NCBI RefSeq assembly: GCF_000382045.1
Contig: NZ_KB907457.1
Coordinates: forward strand, 1-64,000
DNA length: 64,000 nucleotides
Origin: Variovorax atrisoli 110B
GTDB taxonomy: Bacteria > Pseudomonadota > Gammaproteobacteria > Burkholderiales > Burkholderiaceae_C
Reading direction: 5' to 3'
The position numbers and the translations under genes were made by a program. Position 1 is the stretch's first letter; every line of letters begins with the position of its first letter. Positions 1 to 6,943 of this stretch are shown here, piece after piece. A model generated the notes under the pieces. That model was not told the DNA's origin, searched no databases, and worked only from the letters and a program-made list of their open reading frames with translations.

Positions 1-410
1 CCTGCGATCCTGGCTCGGCTTTCATCGGACAGCATCGGCGCGATATTCATCAGTGCGTGCCACTCACCCTCACCGAAATTCTCGACGCTCTCGGATGGTG
101 ACATGTTCATCTCACGGCACGCCTGTAGAGCGGTCAGGCCAATTACAAGAAAAGCGGCCGTCATCGCGCGGCCCGCATCGCTGTTGGCCTCATACAGGGT
201 CGACCGGAAGGGCAAGTTCGCTTCGCCATCGATGTATTCGCAAATCAGACGAGGGTCAACGTCGCGCCCCTTCACCCATTCCCAAGAGAGTTTTAACCCC
301 TGCGCCAAAAGCACTCTGTCTTCGCCGGTCAGGTCGCTAGCGTCAAGAAGACGGTCTGCGATCAAAAGCCAAAGAGCCAGATTTTTTGGAAGGGTGAAAT
401 CGCAATCCAT
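1..410 (-). CDS. hypothetical all-alpha protein, Imm6-like (partial)
   Basis: The gene runs off the left edge; about 136 residues are visible, from the ATG at 408-410. The protein begins MDCDFTLPKNLALWLLIADR and is rich in predicted helix, with acidic patches and the stretch YIDGEANLPFRSTLYEANSD. The pattern of an early helical LWLL segment and later conserved Asp/Glu positions reminds me of the Imm6 family of predicted immunity proteins, but that is from memory and unconfirmed. It lies on the same strand as the other small cargo genes, with two copies of the local intergenic repeat between it and the next gene upstream. The partner toxin, if any, is not visible. Confidence 0.65.
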   Translation of the reverse strand, partial: MDCDFTLPKNLALWLLIADRLLDASDLTGEDRVLLAQGLKLSWEWVKGRDVDPRLICEYIDGEANLPFRSTLYEANSDAGRAMTAAFLVIGLTALQACREMNMSPSESVENFGEGEWHALMNIAPMLSDESRARIA

Positions 411-436
411 AAATCAATTCTTCTACGAACCAGATT

Positions 437-503
437 GAATGTCGGCTCTGGGGCGCATTGTCCCAACATGTCGAATAGCCGCTTCTGGCCGATAGCCGAT
501 GCG
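437..503 (+). repeat. two copies of the cargo-region intergenic repeat
   Basis: Two roughly 28-31 bp units in tandem (437-464 and 473-503). Each starts GAAT, has a central TCTGG-type core and ends with a GCATTG / GATGCG-like tail. They sit between two minus-strand genes, like the other copies at 1811, 2134, 2748, 2784, 3383 and 3769. Shared core: GAATGNCGGNTCTGGCCG. Confidence 0.7.
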
Positions 504-554
504 TCACGACGAGCGGGACAGGCGTTGCAGGGGCTGAGGTTGAGATCAACCGTA

Positions 555-797
555 CTACGTCACCTCTCCCCAAATGAAGTCGCCATCGCTATCCCATAGC
601 TCGATCTTGCCGTCGGCCTTTAGATTGCCCCAGATGTAATTGCTGTCCTGATCCCACAATTCAATTTTTCCGCCCGATTGCAGCTTTCCCCATATGTAGT
701 TGCTCTCGCTGTCCCAGATCTCGATGGCTCCGTCCACTTTCAGGTTGCCCCAAAGGTAGTTGCTTTCACTGTCCCAGAGTTCGATCTTCCTCGTCAT
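555..797 (-). CDS. 80-residue protein made of four tandem 20-residue repeats
   Basis: The whole protein is four near-identical repeats of about 20 residues. Each has the pattern [K/A]IE[L/I]WD[S/Q]-[E/D]-S-N-Y-[L/I]-W-G-x-L followed by a Gly-containing turn; the last is degenerate and truncated (DGDFIWGEVT). Alternating strand-forming residues and turns suggest one small closed all-beta structure with four blades, resembling four-fold beta-flower proteins, an analogy I recall rather than can test. A strong ribosome binding site (AGGAGG) lies just upstream of the ATG. No catalytic residues or signal peptide are evident. It is part of the same-strand cargo gene series. Confidence 0.8.
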   Translation of the reverse strand: MTRKIELWDSESNYLWGNLKVDGAIEIWDSESNYIWGKLQSGGKIELWDQDSNYIWGNLKADGKIELWDSDGDFIWGEVT

Positions 798-966
798 CTT
801 TCCTCCTATTGAATCAGCTGCTTCATTCCCGGCAATTTACCGCTCGACGCGCACCTCCTCCTGGGCCTAAGACGGGGCTACAGCAAGGTGCCGAGTGCTT
901 GCCGCCAGGCAAACGCCTACTAGAGGCCTGCCCGAACGTCGCGGCACAAAGTGGAAGAAGGCTGCG

Positions 967-1716
967 TTAGTTGTCGCCGGTTTCCGTCTCATCGGTGATG
1001 TCAAAGCTTGCGAATATGCAAGCATCCAGCATGCATGGGTAAATGTTGAGCGCGCGCGAGATCTGGTGCAAACAATCTTGCACGAATAGATATACCGCTT
1101 CATCAGTCAGCGAAGCACCTGAGGGAACGAAACTTGCACCAAACTCTTTGAGCTTCTTCAGGACCCGGCTGTCCAGCGGCACTTCGTAGCGGGACACTCC
1201 TAGCCACTGAATAAAGTTGCGCGACTGCTTCTGTCCCAAACCCGGGTATTTGCTCCCGAGCAGGTAATTGACTACTGCCTTTTCTTTGAGGATAGTTGGA
1301 TAGGTTCGAAGTGTCTCAAGGTGTATGAGAAGTACAGGCCACTCGCCCGCCTCGAGATTCTCCCAAATTGTCGCGAGGTTGCTCGCAATCGTAGGAGCCC
1401 GCCGGAGTCCCGCATTTGTCATTTCCGTCGTCAAGAATTCGCGCAGGGTCTTGGACTTCCGACATTTGGCAAGGTCTAGTGCGAGACTAGTTGAATTCAG
1501 GAATCGACTTACCGCCGACCTGGGTCCAGAGCGTTGCTGCGTAGTGACTTGACAGCCAACGAGCGCATGCCAGACGTTCTGCTCTGAGAGGTCGATTCCG
1601 ATACGCCGAACGTTCAGTTTGTAGCGACGACGAGGTAGGGACTTGCTCCTGTTGTCTCGTACTAATTGCTCCCACTTCGAGAGAGTGACCTCGTCGAACG
1701 TCCAGCTTGCGAGCAT
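967..1716 (-). CDS. HhH-GPD-type DNA glycosylase-like protein
   Basis: About 249 residues. The start at 1716 is chosen because AGGGAG precedes it; an in-frame start lies further upstream at 1773 without such a site. The C-terminal half carries a helix-hairpin-helix-like stretch, YPGLGQKQSRNFIQWLG (roughly residues 160-176), followed by EVPLDSRVLKKL. This matches the HhH-GPD layout, in which a hairpin contacts DNA and an Asp a few residues on assists glycosidic bond cleavage; the Asp here is in PLDSRV. The upstream WHALVGCQVTTQQR resembles the family's leading helices. A base-excision or modified-base-sensing role is inferred. It sits alone among unrelated cargo genes, with no partner nuclease beside it. 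Confidence 0.7.
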   Translation of the reverse strand: MLASWTFDEVTLSKWEQLVRDNRSKSLPRRRYKLNVRRIGIDLSEQNVWHALVGCQVTTQQRSGPRSAVSRFLNSTSLALDLAKCRKSKTLREFLTTEMTNAGLRRAPTIASNLATIWENLEAGEWPVLLIHLETLRTYPTILKEKAVVNYLLGSKYPGLGQKQSRNFIQWLGVSRYEVPLDSRVLKKLKEFGASFVPSGASLTDEAVYLFVQDCLHQISRALNIYPCMLDACIFASFDITDETETGDN

Positions 1717-1810
1717 GTGTAACTCCCTTTGATACCTGATATCGCGCACGCGGCTGACTCCGCACAAGGCCAAGTAGTCCTAGCGAGCGCCTCTTGGGGC
1801 CCGAGCACGC

Positions 1811-1838
1811 GGATGTCGGCGTATGGCCGCATTCTGCC
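1811..1838 (+). repeat. copy of the cargo-region intergenic repeat
   Basis: A single unit beginning GGATGTCGGCGTATGGCCGC and ending ATTCTGCC. It lies just downstream of the stop codon of the minus-strand gene ending at 1847 and matches the shared GAATGNCGGNTCTGGCCG core in most positions. Confidence 0.6.
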
Positions 1839-1846
1839 TGCCGGCC

Positions 1847-2107
1847 TCATTCCCTGAACGCGACCTTTTGAGCGCGTAGGTCCACAAGCAAGACCGTCGA
1901 CCCGTCAAGCTCGACGCCCCTGTGTACCGACGTGAAGACGGCGGACCAGTGGACCGGCGTCTTTCCCTCACGCTCGCTCAGCACAGGATCAGGCTGGACG
2001 TCCAGGAGCGAACCCTCCATTCCGCTGGAGTTTGCGAACTCCACGGCGAGCGCTTTTGCCTGCGAGGCCGCCTCATCCCGAGAGAGGTGCCGAATGAAAT
2101 TGCTCAT
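1847..2107 (-). CDS. small hypothetical protein
   Basis: 86 residues, starting MSNFIRHLSRDEAASQAKAL. An amphipathic N-terminal helix is followed by a predicted beta-rich part (VHWSAVFTSVHRGVELDGST) ending in VLLVDLRAQKVAFRE. The order of helix, then strands with a conserved-looking W and D, is common in small immunity-type proteins, but I do not recognise a family. It lies between two repeat-containing gaps, on the same strand as its neighbours. No membrane segment or metal site is visible. Confidence 0.6.
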   Translation of the reverse strand: MSNFIRHLSRDEAASQAKALAVEFANSSGMEGSLLDVQPDPVLSEREGKTPVHWSAVFTSVHRGVELDGSTVLLVDLRAQKVAFRE

Positions 2108-2133
2108 GAGCTTTGAAACTGCGGGGTCGCGGT

Positions 2134-2160
2134 GAAGGTCGGCTTCTGGCCGACCAGTGT
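2134..2160 (+). repeat. copy of the cargo-region intergenic repeat, with perfect hairpin
   Basis: The unit GAAGGTCGGCTTCTGGCCGA plus ccagtgt contains a perfect 7-bp inverted repeat (GGTCGGC, loop of five, GCCGACC). It follows the stop codon of the acetyltransferase gene, where a small hairpin could form in RNA or single-stranded DNA. Confidence 0.7.
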
Positions 2161-2182
2161 CGAAGCACTGCCAGCTGAATTT

Positions 2183-2686
2183 CTATGGAGCGAGGATTGC
2201 CCATCGCTCGTGATCGCGCCAACGCCCGTTGATTTTCAAGTAGCGAGGTGAGTACCCTTCCTGCAGAAAGCCGCAGGCTTTTACAAGCGCGATTGAGGCG
2301 ACGTTGGTCGGCTGGATGTTGGCCTCCAACCGATGCAACTTGAGGTTTCGGAAAGCAAATCGAACTACTGCTTCTAATCCCTTCCGCATCAGGCCTTGTC
2401 TCTCGTGACCGGCGAAAACGTAGTAGCCGAGGTATCCACTTTGGAACGCGCCCCTGACGATATTGGTGATGTTGAAGACGCCGACGAGGCAATCGTCGGC
2501 ATGCCGGAAAACAAGAAATGCTGCGTTTTCATACGTAGACATTCTTTCTAGGTACGCTCGAAAATGTTCAGGCGTGGATGGCGGCAAGGTCCAAGGGCTG
2601 TGAAGGGCTCCACTCTTCTTAACCGAGGCAAGGAACTCGCGCTCGTCAGACGATTTAGGTGGCCGAAGATAAACAGGCTGCCGCAT
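2183..2686 (-). CDS. GNAT-family N-acetyltransferase (RimJ/RimL-like)
   Basis: 168 residues from the ATG at 2686; an in-frame upstream start at 2863 would read through repeat DNA and is rejected. The sequence begins MRQPVYLRPPKSSDEREFLA, the usual first strand and helix of RimJ/RimL-type acetyltransferases. It has GYYVFAGHERQGLMRKGLEA, the Q/RxxGxG/A-like acetyl-CoA loop, then LHRLEANIQPTNVASIALVK and CGFLQEG, which are hallmark C-terminal GNAT motifs. It probably transfers an acetyl group from acetyl-CoA to a protein N-terminus or small-molecule amine; the substrate cannot be told. It is a stand-alone cargo gene flanked by repeats. Confidence 0.88.
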   Translation of the reverse strand: MRQPVYLRPPKSSDEREFLASVKKSGALHSPWTLPPSTPEHFRAYLERMSTYENAAFLVFRHADDCLVGVFNITNIVRGAFQSGYLGYYVFAGHERQGLMRKGLEAVVRFAFRNLKLHRLEANIQPTNVASIALVKACGFLQEGYSPRYLKINGRWRDHERWAILAP

Positions 2687-2747
2687 TTCAGGTGTTAGCA
2701 ATATCTGAGGGAGGCCGCGACATCTTGCCCGATCGAACAAGCATCGC

Positions 2748-2811
2748 GAATGACCGGTCTTGGCCGCATTGTGCCGGCACGGCGAACGGCCGGTTCTGGC
2801 CGACTGTAGCC
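2748..2811 (+). repeat. two copies of the cargo-region intergenic repeat
   Basis: Units at 2748-2775 and 2784-2811 in a 241-bp non-coding gap. Outer segments GACCGG and CCGGTC are complementary, so the pair could fold as one long imperfect hairpin. Short direct repeats (TCGCGATGC-like on the minus strand) flank the pair. This is the fullest copy of the repeat in the window. Confidence 0.7.
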
Positions 2812-2927
2812 GGTCGCGACAGCATCGCGAACGGGCCCAAACCGGCTGTGCGGATTTCTCCAAACCTGACCCTCAAATTGGCGCGATGCAAGCGGACTTT
2901 GGCTGCGACCGGTGAAGACGGAGGGGC

Positions 2928-3371
2928 CTACGGTTGGTCTCCAGCCGTCGGGTCTCCCAGCCACCATCGCATGGTGCGCGCGGCAGCAATCTCGCCGTCA
3001 CTCAGGCCTTCAGTCGCTTGCACAGACGCGAGCGCATCGATTGCTGCCTGCTTCCCAAGCACTCGGGCGAAATACTGGGGAAGTTGCTCGACGCTGAGGT
3101 CGTAGCTTGGCAGAGACGCTCGCATGCATTCGACCAAGTCAAATTCCTTGGTCGGCTCTGCTGTATCGAGCAATCTGCCAGCCAGCTCTTGCCGCTGAGA
3201 CCGAAATTCTTTGGGCGCACTCTCGACGAAGACTGCGAACAGGCCTGCAAAAACCTCGGCGGGTGCACACCGGCTCAGCCGCGACCTGAGAAAAGCAAGT
3301 TGCTGGGGGTTGTCCGCTCCGAAGCGGTCTGCCGACTGGAGCACGGCAGCAAGAACCTCATCACGTTTCAT
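2928..3371 (-). CDS. hypothetical helical protein
   Basis: 147 residues, starting MKRDEVLAAVLQSADRFGAD. Predicted almost entirely helical, with many Leu/Ala heptad-like positions and a Trp-rich tail (RTMRWWLGD). No catalytic motif, signal peptide or membrane segment was seen, and no family is recognised. The start lies 45 bases after the stop of the next upstream gene, with one repeat unit in the gap. It may be translated with that gene or be an independent cassette. Confidence 0.6.
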   Translation of the reverse strand: MKRDEVLAAVLQSADRFGADNPQQLAFLRSRLSRCAPAEVFAGLFAVFVESAPKEFRSQRQELAGRLLDTAEPTKEFDLVECMRASLPSYDLSVEQLPQYFARVLGKQAAIDALASVQATEGLSDGEIAAARTMRWWLGDPTAGDQP

Positions 3372-3382
3372 TGGCCGCCCTT

Positions 3383-3410
3383 CAACTTCTGGTTATGGCC
3401 GAATTCCGTC
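3383..3410 (+). repeat. degenerate copy of the cargo-region intergenic repeat
   Basis: The unit CAACTTCTGGTTATGGCCGA plus attccgtc fills most of the 44-bp gap between two minus-strand genes. Only the TTCTGG / TGGCCGA core is conserved, so this is the weakest copy. Confidence 0.45.
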
Positions 3411-3415
3411 TTCGC

Positions 3416-3748
3416 CTACACATGTCCTAAGTCATCGAGCTGGCGAAGCTCCTCGGCCCCCTCTTCGGACGCCTGAAGGATGTTTCGCAGAATCTGCGGA
3501 GTGATTGACCGACCAGCCTCGCTGACAAGAGGTTGATGCCCATAACGCTCCAGAGTTGAAAGAAGCGCACGCGCTTTTGCAAAGACGTCTTCGGTTCGAT
3601 TGGAAAAAATCTCCTGGTCAAACACGGGCTTTCCGGTGGACAGACGGTCTCGCACGTCGAGGACTCCGAGGTTTGTGATACGCCGAACTTCGCCTACCAA
3701 CGAGGCGGACGGGTCACACGGAGCTGTAGAAATGGTCACACGGCTCAT
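3416..3748 (-). CDS. small protein with ribosomal L7/L12 C-terminal-like domain
   Basis: 110 residues. The segment VGEVRRITNLGVLDVRDRLS followed by a Gly-Lys-Pro turn (about residues 18-41) fits the L7/L12 C-terminal fold signature (K/R-x-[I/V]-R-x-x-T-G-L-G-L-x-x-[A/V]-[K/R]). The C-terminal third is helical and acidic. Stand-alone L7/L12-like domains occur in proteins of unknown function. It is far too divergent and too short at the N-terminus to be the ribosomal stalk protein, which needs an N-terminal dimerisation domain and a hinge. It is a same-strand cargo gene with a repeat upstream. Confidence 0.6.
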   Translation of the reverse strand: MSRVTISTAPCDPSASLVGEVRRITNLGVLDVRDRLSTGKPVFDQEIFSNRTEDVFAKARALLSTLERYGHQPLVSEAGRSITPQILRNILQASEEGAEELRQLDDLGHV

Positions 3749-3768
3749 CTTCGTTGGGAAGTGATAGG

Positions 3769-3796
3769 GAATGGCTGGTCTTGGCCGAGTCCTGCC
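3769..3796 (+). repeat. copy of the cargo-region intergenic repeat
   Basis: The unit GAATGGCTGGTCTTGGCCGA plus gtcctgcc lies between the stop of the gene at 3844 and the start of the gene at 3748. It closely matches the unit at 2748. Confidence 0.65.
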
Positions 3797-3843
3797 ACAT
3801 CAGTGCTCAGGTATAAAGCGTGCCCGCAGTCAGCGCCGCGTGA

Positions 3844-4710
3844 CTATGCAAACTGCGGGACCGATTTGTACACCGCTTCGCATACGCACTTGGCGGCCTC
3901 TGTCGAGATGAGACTCCTGTTCCAAACCAGAACCTGTCGCAGCGAGTAATCGAGTGCCCCGTCGTCGTCAGTCCTAAACAGAAACAAGACGGCGTGGACG
4001 GTAGCCCTGAAATGCTTGAAGCGCGCCGCAGCAGCTTGAATATGCTTCGGGTAGGCAGGCTTCGGCTCCTGGAACAGGCCAAAGATTTCGCGTCTGTAAT
4101 GTTTAGGGACCTCGGAATCCCCATAAGTCGCCAACATGCAGTCGTGTTGGTCGACCGTACCCAGCAAGAGGTCCGAGACGCATAGCACGACGATGTTGAA
4201 GGTTCCTTTTTCGATCGAGAGGAACTTGATGGGCTTACCTCCCGACTCGACTTTGCTAAGCAAAGTGCTCTGAGCGCGAAAGATCTCGGCTTGCTCGTCG
4301 GCACCATCTTTCATTACCTGATAGACGGTTGAAGCTGCGAGTTGCTTTGCGATATCTTCCGCTGTCTTTCGGTCCTGCTGCAGTAAGCGAAGCTCAAAAT
4401 AGACGGCTTCGCCCGATGGCAGAGTCATCTTGAAATCGATAGAACTGGTCTGTTCGGCTATCTGCTTCGCTTCGTAATCCAGAGGGAATCCCGCAAGCTC
4501 AAACTGATAGGCGAAAGTGACTTCCAACAGGAGTGCCAAGAAATTGCTCTTATCGTTTGATTTGGCAATGCCTTTGAGAAGCTGGCCATAGCGGCCAATC
4601 TTTTCAAGGTAGTGAAGCTTGGCGAGAAGGCTCTCAACATGTTCAGCCGGCTGCTCCGCGCCCCCGGACGCTTTGATCGCAGCTTCGATGACTTGGCGCT
4701 CAAGGGACAT
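3844..4710 (-). CDS. hypothetical protein with degenerate PD-(D/E)XK-like core
   Basis: 288 residues. An acidic helix LALLLEVTFAYQFELAGF (about 56-73) is followed by SSIDFKMTLPSG and AVYFELRLLQQD (about 89-112). This order of helix Glu, strand Asp and strand E-x-R/K copies the arrangement of PD-(D/E)XK nucleases, but the usual Lys is Arg, so it may be inactive or only structurally similar. The C-terminal half (FNIVVLCVSDLLLGTVDQHD onwards) is mixed alpha/beta and unrecognised. Its start overlaps the 3' end of a frameshifted small gene. No partner methylase or helicase is adjacent. Confidence 0.6.
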   Translation of the reverse strand: MSLERQVIEAAIKASGGAEQPAEHVESLLAKLHYLEKIGRYGQLLKGIAKSNDKSNFLALLLEVTFAYQFELAGFPLDYEAKQIAEQTSSIDFKMTLPSGEAVYFELRLLQQDRKTAEDIAKQLAASTVYQVMKDGADEQAEIFRAQSTLLSKVESGGKPIKFLSIEKGTFNIVVLCVSDLLLGTVDQHDCMLATYGDSEVPKHYRREIFGLFQEPKPAYPKHIQAAAARFKHFRATVHAVLFLFRTDDDGALDYSLRQVLVWNRSLISTEAAKCVCEAVYKSVPQFA

Positions 4711-5036
4711 ATCGAGATTGTGGGTTAGTTTGGAGCGTCCGGTATCGGTCGATCATGCAGGTTGCAGGGTGATTCGACAAAAATATCTGGTCCTCACTAG
4801 AGATGAACACGGGCGAGACTTCAACAGGAATCACTCTCTTGTGGGCCAGAGTTCGCTCTCCGTCTGTCAACAGGTTCCATTCTTCCGTCGGGAAACTGCC
4901 TGAACACCACTTCATCAATGACCACCGCCTTAGGAAGTCCGAGCCGCTCTTTTTCCGCGGAGAGCTTGGCAAACCGCTCCGCCAGGCGCCGCTTGAACTC
5001 AGGCGTCTGCATCAACCGAAGCACCGATCGGGCCAT
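4700..5036 (-). pseudogene. small ORF interrupted by a frameshift, next to the second tniQ
   Basis: From an ATG at 5036 with AGGGA upstream, the frame reads MARSVLRLMQTPEFKRRLAE and continues through AVVIDEVVFRQFPDG, then stops at 4821 after a low-complexity tail. The next frame, entered at about 4888, stays open and looks coding (NLLTDGERTLAHKRVIPVEV, then SPVFISSEDQIFLSNHPATC) to a stop at 4700. Joining both parts gives a protein of about 111 residues. This fits a one-base indel at a TTTCCC run, or less likely a programmed shift. Read unshifted, the product is 71 residues. No family is recognised; the position right after the transposition genes suggests an accessory role. Confidence 0.5.
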
Positions 5037-5064
5037 AATGGTCTTCCCTGTAACTGCGATTTCG

Positions 5065-5925
5065 CTAGCTTGAACGCTCGTGCTTGGGCTTCCAGGCAAC
5101 ACCAGATGGACTAAAGGATTTTGAATCATTGAGAAGGATATATGGGCCTTCGCGTTGATATCTTGGCCCGCTATCTATTGAGGCTTGAGTCGCCAATGCT
5201 TGCCTCGCCCCATCCGCAGTCAAATGGTCTGCACGCATCGGCAGCGCCCCCATCCTTGCGAGTCGTTTCAAGTTCGATAGAGGTTTCTCCGCCTGATTAT
5301 CTATACGCACTACGCCCTGACGGAGAGCGGCCAGCGTAGCTCGCCCATTTTTCAACAGCATCCAATCCCATTCGGACAGGGGCAAGTCATGAAGAGCAAC
5401 CGCCTTCGCAGCTACCAACGCCCCTTCACACCATTGACATTTACTCAAATACGCGACACCTGATTTTTTTATCCCTGCGCAGACCATGTCGAAAGGCAGG
5501 ACAACAGGTCGCCGGCAATGCGGGCAAGCGTCTTCCAGCAAACAATGATGAAGTGGGCAGAAGCGCCAAGGAATGAAACGGCAATGAATCTCAAAGCAAC
5601 TCTCACGTCGTGTCGCCAGACAGCGCGGGCAAAACCGAGAGCGCGGCCATCCCTCTCGAGTCGTAAGCAACAGGCTGGGACCTATCGTCCCGAGGCCTTT
5701 GAGACGACCGAAAACATTGACGGCAAACGAAAACTGCTTTGATACACCACAGTGCGCGAGGACTCTTCGTCCGGCGCCCGAAGTGATTGCCAAGTCGAAA
5801 TCGCGAACATCAGGAAGGTCCAGATGAGCCAGGAAGGCAACGACGGTCTCACCTTGCGAAAGCGCGGCGCGGGTCACCCAAGAAGCAGGGGACTCGAACG
5901 GAAGGGGCTCCGGCAAGCCAATCAT
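5065..5925 (-). CDS. TniQ-family target-selection protein, second copy (TniE-like position)
   Basis: 286 residues from the ATG at 5925, which lies 16 bases after the stop of the first tniQ; a more upstream in-frame start (6036) would overlap it by 95 bases. The N-terminus MIGLPEPLPFESPASWVTRA is the typical TniQ opening. It is followed near residues 95-145 by a Cys/His zinc-finger cluster (FCPRC, CFEIHC, FCPLHHC, CPHC). TniQ proteins link the TnsC ATPase to a chosen target. The sequence differs strongly from the first TniQ, so the two probably recognise different targets or act as a hetero-pair. It is the last intact gene of the tns operon. Confidence 0.85.
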   Translation of the reverse strand: MIGLPEPLPFESPASWVTRAALSQGETVVAFLAHLDLPDVRDFDLAITSGAGRRVLAHCGVSKQFSFAVNVFGRLKGLGTIGPSLLLTTREGWPRSRFCPRCLATRRESCFEIHCRFIPWRFCPLHHCLLEDACPHCRRPVVLPFDMVCAGIKKSGVAYLSKCQWCEGALVAAKAVALHDLPLSEWDWMLLKNGRATLAALRQGVVRIDNQAEKPLSNLKRLARMGALPMRADHLTADGARQALATQASIDSGPRYQREGPYILLNDSKSFSPSGVAWKPKHERSS

Positions 5926-5941
5926 GCCGTGCGGCAGCTGC

Positions 5942-6943
5942 TTAGCCTTCAACACGATCAAAGAGCTCCAGTTGCCCTTTGGCAGGCCTACCGCCGCGCC
6001 TCGGACCATGTCGAAGAGGATCCGATGCCCCGCCATCCAGCATTTTCAACAGCTGTCGAGCGGTCTCTTGATCGGCCGCTTCGACACCCTGTTTCGCCAG
6101 CCGCAACAAGCCGGGCTCGTAAACCAGCAGGCGCAACGTCTGGATTTCTTCGCTGAGTTGCCCAAGCATCGAGCCCACGCGAGCCAAGCCTCGCTCGACG
6201 ATCACGGCCATCTCGTCCGGACTTGGTACTTCCACAGCGCGCGCCGAAGACATCCGCTCTCCGGGCCTGCTCAGCACACCAAAGGCATGGATCAGACGGG
6301 ATGCACCATCAGGACTGATGTGATTGAGCCAGCTTGGCAGCGCGCAAGTACGCACTCCTGCGACCACTGCCGCGCTGTTGCGCTCCAGGCGGCCCTTCAT
6401 GGCGCTGCACCAAGCCAGAATCCGGGCTGAGGGCCTGGCCGATGCCGCGGAGCGCCGAAGATATCGCCCGCAACAGCAAATTTCTACGGCGGGACGCTGC
6501 CATGACAAGGCGATCCCACAATGCGGGCACCGGTCTATCAGCATCGTCTGGTGGACTGGGCATGCAGGAGCAGCTGCGACCTCCCATTCCGCCTTGCAGG
6601 ACATGCTTTCCTGCAAGCACTCCGGGCACACCTGAGCATGTTTGACTCTCAGCGAAGCGACGGAACCCCAGTCCCAACCAAGAAAGGAGTATCGTCTTCG
6701 TCGATCCACATGCCGCCGGTACTTCAGGCGTGTTATCAACCACTCTGGCGAAACGCCAGCCAGGAAAGCGAATGCTTCCGCGTCACGGGTCGTCATCCAG
6801 CGAATCGACTGCGCGCCCGCGTAGTTGGCAAGTTCAGAAAGCGTTACCCCGTTGGCATGGGAACACCTCAGAAGAAAGCCCAGACCGGATTCGCCTTCGC
6901 GGGCTGAAACGGCCACCGGAAGGGGTTGGAGGTCATTCAGCAT
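5942..6943 (-). CDS. TniQ-family target-selection protein (TniD-like position)
   Basis: 333 residues from the ATG at 6943, which overlaps the tnsC stop by 11 bases; an upstream in-frame start at 7039 would overlap tnsC by more than 100 bases. MLNDLQPLPVAVSAREGESG opens the TniQ domain. A zinc-finger set near residues 106-160 includes VCPECLQE, CPVH and CPHCGIAL, then CCCGRYL. The C-terminal third is helical and lacks the long DNA-binding extension of Tn7 TnsD, so site-specific attTn7-style targeting of glmS is not expected. It works with TnsC and TnsB in target choice. Confidence 0.88.
   Translation of the reverse strand: MLNDLQPLPVAVSAREGESGLGFLLRCSHANGVTLSELANYAGAQSIRWMTTRDAEAFAFLAGVSPEWLITRLKYRRHVDRRRRYSFLGWDWGSVASLRVKHAQVCPECLQESMSCKAEWEVAAAPACPVHQTMLIDRCPHCGIALSWQRPAVEICCCGRYLRRSAASARPSARILAWCSAMKGRLERNSAAVVAGVRTCALPSWLNHISPDGASRLIHAFGVLSRPGERMSSARAVEVPSPDEMAVIVERGLARVGSMLGQLSEEIQTLRLLVYEPGLLRLAKQGVEAADQETARQLLKMLDGGASDPLRHGPRRGGRPAKGQLELFDRVEG

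Noticed and set aside
343-573. 76-codon minus-strand frame
   Set aside because: It overlaps the start of the left-edge gene in another frame and covers the repeat units; no domain.
1-5000. A classical integron cassette array
   Set aside because: No attC core sites of the GTTRRRY type were found in the gaps and no integrase is present, though cassette-like order is noted.
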